Assembly (NCBI GenBank): GCA_022822665.1
Contig: JAJEAR010000012.1
Coordinates: 1-64,000 of the forward strand
Reading direction: 5' to 3'
Origin: Alphaproteobacteria bacterium
GTDB taxonomy: Bacteria; Pseudomonadota; Alphaproteobacteria; Thalassobaculales; Thalassobaculaceae
Length of the DNA stretch: 64,000 nucleotides
Program-made: the position numbers and the translations under genes
Shown: piece after piece, positions 19,752-29,263 of the stretch
Position numbering within the stretch: the stretch's first letter is position 1
How the letters are laid out: the number at the start of each line of letters is the position of its first letter
Notes under the pieces: model-generated
Seen by the model: the letters and a program-made list of their open reading frames with translations, nothing else
The model's database searches: none
What the model was told of the DNA's origin: nothing

Positions 19752-20924
19752 TCAGTCGGCCTTGCTGCGCGCGAAGACGGTATCGAGAATGCGGAGGCAC
19801 TCGTCGATCTCGTCATCACTGGCCGTCAGCGGCGGGAGCAGGCGGACGACGTTGTCGCCGGCGACGACCGTGAGCAGCCCGGCATCCCGCAGGGCGGTCA
19901 TCACCTCGAGGTTGTTGTCCACGCACTTGATGCCGATCATCAGCCCGACACCACGCACCTCCTCGATGGCATCGGGGCGCCGTGCCGCCAGGTCATCGAG
20001 GCCGGCACGCAGCCGCACACCCTTCTGCGCCACCGCGTCGAGGAACCCGGGCTTGACCAGTTCCTCCAGCACCGCGTTGGCCGCGGCCATGGCGAGCGGG
20101 TTTCCGCCGAAGGTCGAGCCGTGGGTGCCCGGGACCATGCCGGTCGCCGCCTTCTCGGTGGCGAGCACCGCGCCGACGGGAAACCCGCCGCCCAGACCCT
20201 TGGCGAGGCCCATGATGTCCGGCTTCACCCCGTACATCTGGTAGGCGAAGAGGTGGCCGGTCCGTCCCATGCCGCACTGGACCTCGTCGAACACCAGCAG
20301 GGCGTCGAACTCGTCTGCGGCCGCGCGCAGTCCCTCCAGATAGGCACCGTCGGCCGGGTTGATCCCGCCCTCGCCCTGGATCGGCTCGACCAGGATCGCG
20401 GCCGTGCGGTCGGACAGCGCCGCACGCAGCTCGTTCAGGTTGCCAAACGGGACATGGTGGAACCCGTCGGGCCGGGGACCGAAACCCTCGCGGTACTTCT
20501 CGCTGTCCCCTGCCGAAAGGGTCGCGAGCGTGCGGCCGTGAAACGCACCGCTGGCGCAGACCACTTCCTCGCGTTCCGGTGCTCCGGAGACGAACTGGTA
20601 CTTGCGCGCGACCTTGAGCGCTCCTTCCATCGCCTCGGCACCCGAATTGCAGAAGAAGCAGGTATCGGCAAAGGAATGCTCGACCAGCTTGTCGGCAAGC
20701 TGCTGCTGCTCGGGGATGTTGTACAGGTTGGAGACGTGCCACAGCCGCTCCGCCTGGTCCTTCAGCGCGGCGACGAGCGCCGGGTGTCCGTGACCGAGCG
20801 AATTCACCGCGATGCCGGTGGCAAAGTCGAGGAATCGTCGCCCGTCGGTGCTGTACAGCCAGGAGCCCTCACCCCGCTCGAAAGCGATTTCGATGCGTCC
20901 GTATGTAGTCATCACCGACGTCAC
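19752..20924 (-). CDS. argD: Acetylornithine aminotransferase
   Basis: PLP-dependent class III aminotransferase converting N-acetylglutamate semialdehyde to acetylornithine; it may also act in lysine synthesis. The protein begins [20 protein letters not shown], followed by the family segments [41 protein letters not shown] and [15 protein letters not shown] with the PLP lysine. GTG 20924 is preferred over ATG 20912: GAGGAGAG lies seven bases upstream and the added residues match relatives. First gene of the argD-argF-hslO-lipoprotein-pdxY run. Confidence 0.96.
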   Translation of the reverse strand: MTSVMTTYGRIEIAFERGEGSWLYSTDGRRFLDFATGIAVNSLGHGHPALVAALKDQAERLWHVSNLYNIPEQQQLADKLVEHSFADTCFFCNSGAEAMEGALKVARKYQFVSGAPEREEVVCASGAFHGRTLATLSAGDSEKYREGFGPRPDGFHHVPFGNLNELRAALSDRTAAILVEPIQGEGGINPADGAYLEGLRAAADEFDALLVFDEVQCGMGRTGHLFAYQMYGVKPDIMGLAKGLGGGFPVGAVLATEKAATGMVPGTHGSTFGGNPLAMAAANAVLEELVKPGFLDAVAQKGVRLRAGLDDLAARRPDAIEEVRGVGLMIGIKCVDNNLEVMTALRDAGLLTVVAGDNVVRLLPPLTASDDEIDECLRILDTVFARSKAD

Positions 20925-21003
20925 GGTCTCTCTCCTCAATGTTGGAAACGCCCGCTCGGCTCGCCGGGTCCGTGACCCGGGATCGGGGCGCCAAGAACCG
21001 AGC

Positions 21004-21032
21004 TTATCACCGCACGGCGACCGGACTGTCAA
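21004..21032 (-). promoter_or_regulatory. Promoter of the argD operon
   Basis: On the minus strand a consensus TTGACA (21032-21027) is followed after exactly 17 bases by TGATAA (21009-21004). The start point would be near 20997, about 70 bases before the argD start codon. It lies between the dCTP deaminase stop and argD and implies separate transcription of the arginine block. Confidence 0.6.
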
Positions 21033-21044
21033 GTGAGCCGGGCG

Positions 21045-22220
21045 TCAGTCGGACCGGAAATGCCGGGAGAGTTTCAGTTTCTGGCCCTGGTAGTTCGAAC
21101 CCATGGTCCGGCCGTAGAGCTTGTCCGGCACGTCGAGGAGCTGTTCGTAGACCAGCCGGCACACGGTCTGCCCGTCCTCGATCAGAAACGGAACGTCGCG
21201 TGACCTGACCTCGAGCACCGCCCGGGTGCCGCCGCCACCATGGTCCGCCATGCCGAAGCCGGGATCGAAGAAACCGGCGTAGTGCGCCCGGAACTCGCCG
21301 ATCCGGGTGTTGACGGCGCGCATCTCCGCCGAGGCCTCCGGCGGGACCAGGATGCTTTCCTTCGACATCAGGATGTAGAACTCTTCCGGGTTCAGGACCA
21401 GTTCGGCCGGCTGGCCGCGGTGACGGTACACCGGATCCCAGAAGTCGAGTGCATCGCGGGAACCCGACCGGTCGACATCGATCAGGCCGGCGTGCGGGCG
21501 GGCCCGGTAGGCGATGAGGCCGGTTCCGGGCGCACCCTCGAGATCGACGCGGATGGCGACACCTTCGCGAATGTCGACGTCCGGCAACGGGGCGTCACCC
21601 AGCAGGTCGGCGCGCCCGGCGCCGTTTTCCTGTACCAGGCCGAGTTGCCGCTGCAGCCGGCTCATCCGGGCATCGGCAGGGCGCGGCGTGCCGCGGCGCA
21701 GCCGCAGCTGGGTCAGCCGGGATCCCCGGCGGACCAGGATCGAGAAGGTGCGCGGCGAGATCTCGGCGTAGAGCGGACCGGCATAGCCGTCCGCGACGGT
21801 CTCGAACTCGCCGCTCTTGTCGGTGATCAACCGGGTGAAGACATCGAGCCGGCCGGTCGAACTCTTCGGATTGGCCATGCCCGAGTACCCGGCGGGCAGG
21901 GCGAGGTGCTCGAGCAGCGGGACGATGTAGACGCAACCGCGCTCCAGGACCGCGCCATCGGCAAGATCGAGCCTGTGCATGGCGTAGCGCTCGAGCTTGT
22001 CCTCGACCCGGACCCCGGCGCCGGGCAGGAAACTCGCGGCGATCCGGTACGCGACCGGACCGAGGCGCAGGTCGATGCTGGCCGGCTGGATCTGGTCTTC
22101 CGTGACCGGCGGATCGGCCTGGATGCGATGGTGTGCGATCAGGTCGCGGATGTTCTGGCTGGCGAGGATGCCCGTGGTGTTGAGGCGCCCCCGCCCGCCT
22201 TCGAAGAGCTGCTCGCTCAT
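21045..22220 (-). CDS. dcd: 2'-deoxycytidine 5'-triphosphate deaminase, long alphaproteobacterial form
   Basis: Deaminates dCTP to dUTP for dTMP synthesis. At 391 residues it is about twice the E. coli Dcd and is built of two dUTPase-fold copies. Copy one has QIQPASIDLRLG, GMANPKSSTGRLDVFTRL and GPLYAEISPRTF; copy two has EEFYILMSKESILVPPEA, GFFDPGFG and a C-terminal DGQTVCRLVYEQL. This two-copy form is common in alphaproteobacteria. It is on the minus strand 30 bases after the peroxiredoxin gene. Confidence 0.92.
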   Translation of the reverse strand: MSEQLFEGGRGRLNTTGILASQNIRDLIAHHRIQADPPVTEDQIQPASIDLRLGPVAYRIAASFLPGAGVRVEDKLERYAMHRLDLADGAVLERGCVYIVPLLEHLALPAGYSGMANPKSSTGRLDVFTRLITDKSGEFETVADGYAGPLYAEISPRTFSILVRRGSRLTQLRLRRGTPRPADARMSRLQRQLGLVQENGAGRADLLGDAPLPDVDIREGVAIRVDLEGAPGTGLIAYRARPHAGLIDVDRSGSRDALDFWDPVYRHRGQPAELVLNPEEFYILMSKESILVPPEASAEMRAVNTRIGEFRAHYAGFFDPGFGMADHGGGGTRAVLEVRSRDVPFLIEDGQTVCRLVYEQLLDVPDKLYGRTMGSNYQGQKLKLSRHFRSD

Positions 22221-22250
22221 GATTGCCGGGTGCCGGCTCCCGGTCCGGCG

Positions 22251-22733
22251 CTACAGGGCGGCGAGCACGTTCTCCGCGCTCGAGACCTCGAACGCGCCCG
22301 CATCCTCGGCGAACAGCTTTTCGACCGTACCGTCGTTCACGATCATGGCGTAGCGCGCCGAGCGTACCCCCAGTCCCCGGGAGGTGAGGTCCAGCACCAT
22401 GCCCAGCGCCTGCGCAAGCTCGCCGCTGCCGTCGGCCAGCATCGTCACCTTGCCCGCGGCCTGCTGGTTCGCACCCCAGGCGTCCATCACGAAGACGTCG
22501 TTGACCGACACGCAGGCGACGACATCAACGCCCTTCGCCCTGATCTCGTCGGCCTTCGCCACGAAACCCGGCAGGTGCTGGTTGGAGCATGTGGGGGTGA
22601 AGGCGCCGGGCACCGCGAACAGCACCGCCTTCTTGCCACGGAACAGGTCGTCGGTGCTGATCGGTTCGATGCCCGATTCGCCCTTGTGGTGCAGCGTCAC
22701 CGACGGAATCTTGTCTCCGGGCTTGATGGTCAT
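22251..22733 (-). CDS. Peroxiredoxin, Prx5 family
   Basis: Thiol peroxidase that reduces peroxides using glutathione/glutaredoxin or thioredoxin. The 160-residue protein has the Prx5 active site VPGAFTPTCSNQHLPGF with peroxidatic Cys49, and GVDVVACVSVNDVFVMDAWG. A second cysteine (VACVSV) is present in the middle; a classical resolving Cys near the C terminus is absent. There is no signal peptide, so it should be cytoplasmic. GAGGAG precedes the ATG. It lies downstream of the DsbD-like gene, consistent with shared thiol-redox roles. Confidence 0.92.
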   Translation of the reverse strand: MTIKPGDKIPSVTLHHKGESGIEPISTDDLFRGKKAVLFAVPGAFTPTCSNQHLPGFVAKADEIRAKGVDVVACVSVNDVFVMDAWGANQQAAGKVTMLADGSGELAQALGMVLDLTSRGLGVRSARYAMIVNDGTVEKLFAEDAGAFEVSSAENVLAAL

Positions 22734-22858
22734 GGATCGTCTCCTCGGATGCTGGTGTGTCCGAACAACGCGCGGGAACGGGCGTGTGCGGCTGCGGTTT
22801 CAGGTGGCCACACAATACGAAGATCTGGAGCGAAATCCAGCGGCAAGAGGCGGGGTGG

Positions 22859-24895
22859 TCATGGCGACCCGCGGGCCTCGGCAAGCGCGTCGAGCACCGC
22901 GCCCGGGCTCAGCAGTTCCGGCAGGGGCACCCCGTCCGGCGCACCCGGTCCGTAGACGGCGTTGAACGGGATCCCGTAGCGCCCGAACCCCGAAAGGTAG
23001 CGTGCGATCGCATCGTCGGGCCGGGTCCAGTCCGCCCGCATGGGAACCACGTCCTGCGTGGAGAGCTGCCCTGCGACCGGATCGGTTGCGAACACCACCG
23101 CGTCGTTGACCTTGCAGGTCAGGCACCAGTCGGCAGTGACGTCAACGAACACCACCCGGCCGTCCGCAACAAGCCCGGTGATCCTGCCGGGATCAAACTC
23201 CTCCCAGCTTCCGTCCACCGCCCGTGCGTCCGGCCCGGGGCGCCCGCCGGGCGGAGCCGCCCCGGCAGCCAGGAGCGCGACACAGGCAAGGACCGCCGTT
23301 GCCGCTCCGAGGCCGCGCCGCCACCACCATGCCCGCGCGGCCAGGGCCGCGGCCATCGCTGCAACCGCGAGCACGGTGACATGCCGCCAGGTCCCGTCGA
23401 CCTGCTCCGCGGCGATGGCCACAAGCCAGGCCGCGGTCAGGGCGAGGGCGAGGGCGAGCACCGCGCGGACTACTGCCATCCAGCGACCCGGACGGGGCAG
23501 GACGGTCACCAGGGCCGGGAAGGCGGCAATGCCGAGCCACGGCGCCGCAAGCCCGACGCCCATGGCCGTGAATATCGCCAGGATCTCGAGGGCGCCGGCA
23601 GACAGTGCAAACCCCAGCGCGGTCCCGACGAAGGGGGCGGAACAGGGTGTCGCCAGCAGGGTCGCAAATGCGCCGGAGAGGAAGTTGCCCCAGTGCCCGC
23701 CACCGTCCACTCCCGCGAGCCGGGCGAGGACGCCTGGGAGCCGGATCTCCAGCGACCCGATCATCGAGCCCGCGAAAACGACCAGCACCACGGACAGTGC
23801 GATCAGGAACAGCGGTTGCTGGAACTGGATGCCCCAACCGATCGCGACCCCGGCGTGGCGGAGCGCGATGGCGCCGGCGGCCAGCGCCAGGAAGGAGGTG
23901 ACGACCCCGGCGGCGGTCGCAAGGAAGCCGACCCTGACCGTGCTCCTGGTGTCGTGGCCGGCGCGGAGAACCTGCATGAGCTTGAGAGACAGAACCGGCA
24001 AGACACAGGGCATCAGGTTCAGGATCAGCCCGCCGATGAGCGCGAGCCCGATCATGACGAGAAGTGGTGTACCGGCAGCGGGCGGGTCGATGACGGTGGA
24101 GTTGGCCTCGACAAACCGCGCCCCGTCAACGGCGGTGATGACCACCGGCAGCGCGCGCAGGCTGCCGCCGGCGGGAACCGTTGCCTCGAGCCGGACGCTG
24201 GCGGCGTACCCGTCGCCTGCCAGCTCGACCCGCGGGGCCCGGAATCCGTAGCCCGCCCGGTCCGATTCAACGAAGAGCGCCGGTTCCTGCAGCGGAACGT
24301 CTGACCGGAGGCTGACATCTATCGCGCCATCATCCCACGTGACCCGCTCGACCGACAGCCCGATCCCGTCACCCGCCGTCGGAACCCGGGCACGGTAGCG
24401 GTCGATCAGCTGGGTGTAGGCCGTCGGCCCGCCGGGGCCCGCCGGGACCGCGAGGTGGAGCGGTGCCGTCAGGGGAATGCAGACCTCGCTGCACACCAGC
24501 GCATCGAGGGTGGCCGCGATCTCGAGCGGTGCTCCGGGCTCGATCAGCACCGCTGAGAGGGGCAGGACCACCTCGTCGCCGTATCCAATGCTCTCGAGCC
24601 CGTTCCAGTCGAAACGCTCCGGAACCGGCCAGGACCAATCCAGGCGCTCGAGGTTGCGCGAGTCCGACGTGTCGAGTTGGGGCGGGTAGCCGGCGTCACC
24701 CGGGGTGCGCCAGTAGATTTTCCAGCCCTCCTCGAGACGAAACTGCAGGCCGAGCGGGACCGCGCGTTCCGATCCGGTGGCAGCGACGGCACTGACAAGC
24801 CGGACGTCGGCAATGTCGGTCCGCACCCAGGTGCCCGCGACGGCGCAGGCGTGCCAGGCGGACAGCAGCAGGAGGGCAAGGAGCGCGCGAACCAT
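22859..24895 (-). CDS. DsbD/ScsB-type thiol:disulfide interchange protein
   Basis: Moves reducing equivalents from cytoplasmic thioredoxin to the periplasm. The 678 residues comprise a signal peptide (MVRALLALLLLSAWHACAVA), an N-terminal periplasmic domain with a Cys pair in LVCSEVCIPLTAP near 134-138, and a membrane domain of about eight helices starting near 280. The C-terminal thioredoxin-like domain has ADWCLTCKVND near 588. The first membrane helix contains NLMPCVLPVLSLK, a conserved DsbD cysteine. The layout is closer to ScsB than to E. coli DsbD. It diverges from yqgE. Confidence 0.9.
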   Translation of the reverse strand: MVRALLALLLLSAWHACAVAGTWVRTDIADVRLVSAVAATGSERAVPLGLQFRLEEGWKIYWRTPGDAGYPPQLDTSDSRNLERLDWSWPVPERFDWNGLESIGYGDEVVLPLSAVLIEPGAPLEIAATLDALVCSEVCIPLTAPLHLAVPAGPGGPTAYTQLIDRYRARVPTAGDGIGLSVERVTWDDGAIDVSLRSDVPLQEPALFVESDRAGYGFRAPRVELAGDGYAASVRLEATVPAGGSLRALPVVITAVDGARFVEANSTVIDPPAAGTPLLVMIGLALIGGLILNLMPCVLPVLSLKLMQVLRAGHDTRSTVRVGFLATAAGVVTSFLALAAGAIALRHAGVAIGWGIQFQQPLFLIALSVVLVVFAGSMIGSLEIRLPGVLARLAGVDGGGHWGNFLSGAFATLLATPCSAPFVGTALGFALSAGALEILAIFTAMGVGLAAPWLGIAAFPALVTVLPRPGRWMAVVRAVLALALALTAAWLVAIAAEQVDGTWRHVTVLAVAAMAAALAARAWWWRRGLGAATAVLACVALLAAGAAPPGGRPGPDARAVDGSWEEFDPGRITGLVADGRVVFVDVTADWCLTCKVNDAVVFATDPVAGQLSTQDVVPMRADWTRPDDAIARYLSGFGRYGIPFNAVYGPGAPDGVPLPELLSPGAVLDALAEARGSP

Positions 24896-24933
24896 GATAC
24901 CGGCTTTCCCGCACAGGGTGGCAGGCTCCCCGG

Positions 24934-24972
24934 TTGTGGAATCGCCCGGGACCGATAGTATGGGTGATACTA
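24934..24972 (+). promoter_or_regulatory. yqgE promoter candidate with overlapping dyad
   Basis: TTGTGG (24934-24939) and TAGTAT (24956-24961) with a 16-base spacer form a plausible promoter. The -10 hexamer is also the left arm of a perfect inverted repeat, TAGTAT-GGGTG-ATACTA (24956-24972), so a repressor site over the -10 is possible. It lies in the 168-base gap shared with the divergent DsbD-like gene. Confidence 0.4.
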
Positions 24973-25063
24973 CAATGCGCGGTTACGGCAAACGAGGACT
25001 CCGTGTGTCCGGCCAGGGTTTGCGCAACCGGGTCCGGGCCACGTCGACAAACAGGTGCGTACC

Positions 25064-25648
25064 ATGACCTCGGAGTTGAACGTGACGGACGGGTACCTGA
25101 CAGGTCACCTTCTGCTCGCCATGCCGACCATGTCGGATCCCCGCTTCGAGCGGACCGTCATCTACATGTGCGCCCATGGCCCGGAGGGTGCGATCGGCCT
25201 CGTCATCAACCGCCTGATCGGATCGTTGTCGTTTCCCGACCTGCTGACCCAGCTCGACATCGAGATCAACCCCGAACACCACGCACGGATGCCGAACATC
25301 CATTTCGGTGGCCCGGTCGAGACGGAACGCGGCTTCGTGCTGCATACCAGCGATTACCGGCATGACGGCACCATGTGGATTGCGGGCGACATCGCGCTGA
25401 CCGCAAACATCGACATCCTGCGGGACATCGCCGCCGGTCGCGGGCCGCGGCAACATATCCTCACGCTCGGCTATGCCGGCTGGGGTCCGGGACAGCTCGA
25501 AGGCGAGATCCAGGGCAATGCATGGCTGTGCGCGCCCTGCGAGGACACGCGGCTGTTCGACAGCGACCTTGACGAAATGTGGAACCGCGTGCTCGCCGAC
25601 CTCGGAGTCGAGGCCGCATTGCTGTCGACCCATGCCGGCCGGGCCTGA
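25064..25648 (+). CDS. YqgE/AlgH family protein (UPF0301)
   Basis: A 194-residue member of the UPF0301 family; AlgH was linked to alginate regulation in Pseudomonas, but its biochemical role is unknown. The protein shows GYLTGHLLLAMPTMSDPRF, RTVIYMCAHGPEGAIGLVIN, FGGPVETERGFVLHT and LGYAGWGPGQLEGEI, all family hallmarks. I use ATG 25064; a GTG three codons upstream is possible. It ends six bases from the convergent phoB. Confidence 0.93.
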   Translation: MTSELNVTDGYLTGHLLLAMPTMSDPRFERTVIYMCAHGPEGAIGLVINRLIGSLSFPDLLTQLDIEINPEHHARMPNIHFGGPVETERGFVLHTSDYRHDGTMWIAGDIALTANIDILRDIAAGRGPRQHILTLGYAGWGPGQLEGEIQGNAWLCAPCEDTRLFDSDLDEMWNRVLADLGVEAALLSTHAGRA

Positions 25649-25654
25649 CCGGGC

Positions 25655-26395
25655 TCAGGATTCCATGGGCATGTCCAGGGCGTAGCCGGCGGATCGGACG
25701 GTTCGGATCAGGTCCATCTCGCCGTCCCCGTTCAGGGCCTTGCGCAGCCGTCTGATATGGACATCGACCGTACGCACCTCGACGTAGACGTCCCGGCCCC
25801 AGACACGATCGAGCAGCTGTGTGCGGGAGAACACCCGGCGCGGATACTCCAGGAAGTGCCGCAGGAGCCGGAACTCCGTCGGTCCGAGATGGACGTTGCG
25901 GCCGTTGCGTGTCACCCGGTGATTGGTGAGGTCCATCGCCAGGTCGGCAAAGGTCAACTGGCTGGCCTGTGACCCGGGCCGGGTTCGCCGCAGCACCGCC
26001 CGGATCCTCGCGACCACCTCGACGAGGCTGAACGGTTTGGTGATGTAGTCGTCGGCGCCGGCATTCAGCCCGCGTACCCGGTCGGTCTCCTCGCCGCGGG
26101 CCGTGAGCATGATGACCGGGATCTCCGCAGTATCATCGGTCCGGCGCAGCTGTCGGCAGACATCGGAACCGGACAGCAGGGGCAGCATCCAGTCAAGCAG
26201 GACCAGGTCCGGCATCTGTTCCCGGCACAGCAGCAGCGCTTCCTCTCCGTTGGTGGCCGCGCTGACCCTGAAACCCTCGCGCTCCAGCGTGTAGCGCAGC
26301 AGGGTGACGATGTCGTCCTCGTCCTCGACGACCAGGATGTGCGGCTTCATCAGGACGTCGTCCCTGCCGGATCCCTCCACCTGCGCGCGGGTCAT
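25655..26395 (-). CDS. phoB: Phosphate regulon response regulator PhoB
   Basis: OmpR-type transcription factor that binds Pho boxes once phosphorylated by PhoR. The receiver domain has acidic pair E24/D25 (VVEDEDD), phosphoacceptor D68 (LLDWMLP) and the lysine of DDYITKPFS. The C-terminal winged helix carries LGPTEFRLLRHFLEYP and VRTVDVHIRRLRKALN. ATG 26395 overlaps the phoU stop as ATGA; another ATG 15 codons in begins exactly at the usual PhoB N terminus. It is the last gene of the pst-phoU-phoB operon. Confidence 0.96.
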   Translation of the reverse strand: MTRAQVEGSGRDDVLMKPHILVVEDEDDIVTLLRYTLEREGFRVSAATNGEEALLLCREQMPDLVLLDWMLPLLSGSDVCRQLRRTDDTAEIPVIMLTARGEETDRVRGLNAGADDYITKPFSLVEVVARIRAVLRRTRPGSQASQLTFADLAMDLTNHRVTRNGRNVHLGPTEFRLLRHFLEYPRRVFSRTQLLDRVWGRDVYVEVRTVDVHIRRLRKALNGDGEMDLIRTVRSAGYALDMPMES

Positions 26396-27114
26396 GTCCC
26401 CTGCTCCCTGTCCGTCGAGTCGACAACAGTGACACTGGCGTCGTCACTGGTCGGCCGGCTCTCGGCGAACCGGCTCCCCTCCTCGATGAAGTGCACGATT
26501 TCGGCAATGTTGGTGGCGTGGTCGCCGATCCGTTCGATGTTCTTGGCAACGAACAGAAGGTGCGTGCAGTAGGAGATGCTTCGCGGATCCTCCATCATGT
26601 AGGTCAGGAGCTCGCGAAACAGGCTCGTGTGCATCTCGTCGATTTCCTCGTCGCGCCGCCAGGCGCGCAGAGCAGCCTCGGTATCGCCGTTGACATAGGA
26701 ATCCAGCACGTCCTTGATCAGTGAACGGGCCAGCCGGGCCATGCGCACGATACCGTTCAGGCCCTGCAGTTCGGCAACCGTGGAAAGCGCACTCACGCGC
26801 TTGGCGATGTTCTTTGCGTGATCACCCATGCGTTCCAGGTCACGGGCGATGTGCAGGGCACCGAGAATGGCGCGCAGGTCGGAGGCCACCGGGGATCGAA
26901 GTGCCAGGATCCGCTGTGCGAGATCCTGGATCTCGATCTCCATGTCATCGATCCGCTCGTCGACCTCGCGCGTCCGCGCGGCGAGATCAATATCGCGCCG
27001 CACGACGGCGCGAACCGAATCCGCAACCTGGGCCTCGACCAGGCCGCCCATCGCGGCTGCTGCCGACTTGAGCGCGTCGAGATCATTGTCGAATGCCTTG
27101 ACCGTGCGTTCCAT
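26392..27114 (-). CDS. phoU: Phosphate signalling regulator PhoU
   Basis: Links the Pst transporter to PhoR and keeps the regulon off when phosphate is plentiful. From ATG 27114 the protein is 240 residues and forms two PhoU repeats, each a three-helix bundle; the metal-binding signatures ARDLERMGDHAKNIA (first repeat) and AKNIERIGDHATNIAEI (second) are clear. The open frame extends 39 codons upstream into the pstB-phoU gap without homology. Its TGA overlaps the phoB ATG. Confidence 0.96.
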   Translation of the reverse strand: MERTVKAFDNDLDALKSAAAAMGGLVEAQVADSVRAVVRRDIDLAARTREVDERIDDMEIEIQDLAQRILALRSPVASDLRAILGALHIARDLERMGDHAKNIAKRVSALSTVAELQGLNGIVRMARLARSLIKDVLDSYVNGDTEAALRAWRRDEEIDEMHTSLFRELLTYMMEDPRSISYCTHLLFVAKNIERIGDHATNIAEIVHFIEEGSRFAESRPTSDDASVTVVDSTDREQGT

Positions 27115-27154
27115 CGCCCTTGAGGCTCCCGGTAAGGGTGGTTCCGCCCGCCTC

Positions 27155-27958
27155 CTAGCCGAAGCGGCCGGTGATGTAGTCCTGGGTGCGCTGGTCGTCC
27201 GGATTGGTGAAGATCTGGTCGGTGTTGCCAACCTCGACCAGTTCCCCGAGATGGAAGAAACCGGTGCGTTGCGAGACCCGTGCCGCCTGCTGCATCGAGT
27301 GGGTCACGATCACGATCGTGAAATTGGTGCGCAGTTCGTCGATCAGTTCCTCGATCCGGGCGGTGGCGATCGGATCGAGCGCCGAGCACGGCTCGTCCAT
27401 CAGGATCACTTCCGGGTTCACCGCGATCGAACGCGCGATGCACAGGCGCTGCTGCTGTCCGCCCGAAAGCCCGGTGCCGGGTTCGTCGAGACGGTCCCTG
27501 ACCTCCTTCCACAGCCCGGCCCTCTCGAGGCTGGTCTCCACCACCTCGTCGAGCTCCGACTTGCCCGATGTCATGCCATGGATCCGCGGGCCGTAGGCGA
27601 CATTGTCGTAGATCGTCTTGGGAAACGGATTCGGCTTCTGGAACACCATGCCGACCCGGGCGCGCAGATGCACGGTGTCGAGCGACGGCGTGTTGATGTC
27701 CTCACCGTCCAGCATGATCCGGCCCTCAACCCGGCAGATGTCGATCACGTCGTTCATGCGGTTCAGGCACCGCAGGAACGTCGACTTGCCGCAGCCCGAC
27801 GGGCCGATCAGCGCCGTGACCGTGTGTTCCCGGATATCGAGATCGACATCATGCAATGCCTGGGCCTCACCGTAGAACACCGCGACCTTTTTGGCCTGCA
27901 TCTTCACCCGGGCGGCGGCATGCGCCGGGTTCTCGTCCTGCTGTCCGTTCGTGACCAT
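27155..27958 (-). CDS. pstB: Phosphate ABC transporter ATP-binding protein
   Basis: ATPase of the high-affinity phosphate importer. The 267 residues contain Walker [10 protein letters not shown] (about 52-60), [18 protein letters not shown], the ABC signature [13 protein letters not shown], Walker [14 protein letters not shown] and the H-loop [15 protein letters not shown]. PstB hallmark GRI-DGEDIN is present. The ATG follows AGGAAG. Genes pstA and phoU flank it at 9 and 40 bases. Confidence 0.97.
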   Translation of the reverse strand: MVTNGQQDENPAHAAARVKMQAKKVAVFYGEAQALHDVDLDIREHTVTALIGPSGCGKSTFLRCLNRMNDVIDICRVEGRIMLDGEDINTPSLDTVHLRARVGMVFQKPNPFPKTIYDNVAYGPRIHGMTSGKSELDEVVETSLERAGLWKEVRDRLDEPGTGLSGGQQQRLCIARSIAVNPEVILMDEPCSALDPIATARIEELIDELRTNFTIVIVTHSMQQAARVSQRTGFFHLGELVEVGNTDQIFTNPDDQRTQDYITGRFG

Positions 27959-27967
27959 CCCGACTTC

Positions 27968-29263
27968 CTACCAGCGACGTTCGAATTTCCTGCGCAGCCA
28001 GACCGCCGTCGCGTTCATGCAGGCGAGAAAGGCGAGCAGGACCATGATGGCGGCCGAGGTCTTCTCGACGAACGCGCGTTCCGGACTGTCGGCCCAGATA
28101 TAGATCTGTACCGGGAGCACGGTCGCCGGGTCGGTAAACCCGGTTGGCGTGTCGACGATGAAGGCGACCATGCCGATCATCAGCAGTGGCGCCGACTCGC
28201 CAAGCGCCTGGGCCAGTCCGATGATGGTCCCGGTCAGGATACCCGGCATGGCGAGCGGCAGGACATGGTGCATCACGACCTGGTGCGGTGACGCCCCCAG
28301 ACCTGTTGCGGCCTCCCGGATCGACGGCGGCACCGCCTTCAGTGCCGCGCGCGAGGCGATGATGATGGTCGGCAGCGTCATCAGCGCGAGCACGATGCCG
28401 CCGGCCAGGGGAGCGGAGCGCGGAACACCGAACAGCGAGATCACAACGGCCAGCCCGAGCAACCCGAAGACGATCGAGGGAACCGCCGCCAGGTTGTTGA
28501 TGTTGGCCTCGATGATGTCGGTCCAGCGGTTCTTCGGCGCAAACTCCTCGAGGTATACCGCTGCCATCACGCCAACGGGAAACGAAAGCGCAAGGGTGAC
28601 AAGCAGGGTCAGGAACGAGCCCATCAGTGCGCCCTGGATCCCTGCCTCCTCCGGCTCGCGACTGTCCGCGGTGGTAAAGAAGTCGAGGTTGAAGCGCAGC
28701 TCGATGCGTCCCTCCCCGACAAACCGGTCGTACCAGCCGAGCTCGAGATCGGAGACGCGGCGATCGGATTCCGGCAGGGTGCGGTCGAGGTGCCCCTTGG
28801 TCAGCATGTCGATGTCGTCGGACGCCTTGACCCAGAGACTGAACTCCGTGCCAAGGAGGCCGGGATCGGCCGCGATGGCGTCGCGCAGGTCGTAACCGGC
28901 ATTCGGCGAGACGAACTGGTAGAGCTTGCGCTTGTCCCTCCTGCCGGTGACCCCGGGCGCCATGTCGCGGAGCGTTGCCTTGACCAGGCCGCCCCAGTTG
29001 GTTTCGCGCAGGTTGTCGATGTCCACCTGTTCGGCGCTGATCGCGAAGTCGAGGCGCACGTGGGTCTGCCAGAACGCGCTGTAGCCCTTGAGAACGATGC
29101 TCCCGATCAGGACCACGAGGATGACACCGGCAAGTGCGATGCTCAGCAGGCCGTAGAACCGGAACCGCATCTCGGACCGATGGCGGCGGCGCAGACGCGC
29201 CGCGTAGTCCGGTTCGCCCGACATTACCGCCCCTTCCCGAAACCTGGCTGCATGGTCAGTCAT
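27968..29263 (-). CDS. pstA: Phosphate ABC transporter permease PstA
   Basis: Inner-membrane permease subunit. At 431 residues it is longer than E. coli PstA (about 296): an N-terminal cytoplasmic part and one helix are followed by a periplasmic insert of roughly 150 residues before the usual membrane domain (GSFLTLLVTLALSFPVGVMA). The coupling-helix region has EAATGLGASPHQVVMHHVLP. The insert is common in alphaproteobacterial pst operons. ATG 29263 overlaps pstC by eight bases; ATG 29224 with GAAGGGG upstream is an alternative start. Confidence 0.93.
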   Translation of the reverse strand: MTDHAARFREGAVMSGEPDYAARLRRRHRSEMRFRFYGLLSIALAGVILVVLIGSIVLKGYSAFWQTHVRLDFAISAEQVDIDNLRETNWGGLVKATLRDMAPGVTGRRDKRKLYQFVSPNAGYDLRDAIAADPGLLGTEFSLWVKASDDIDMLTKGHLDRTLPESDRRVSDLELGWYDRFVGEGRIELRFNLDFFTTADSREPEEAGIQGALMGSFLTLLVTLALSFPVGVMAAVYLEEFAPKNRWTDIIEANINNLAAVPSIVFGLLGLAVVISLFGVPRSAPLAGGIVLALMTLPTIIIASRAALKAVPPSIREAATGLGASPHQVVMHHVLPLAMPGILTGTIIGLAQALGESAPLLMIGMVAFIVDTPTGFTDPATVLPVQIYIWADSPERAFVEKTSAAIMVLLAFLACMNATAVWLRRKFERRW

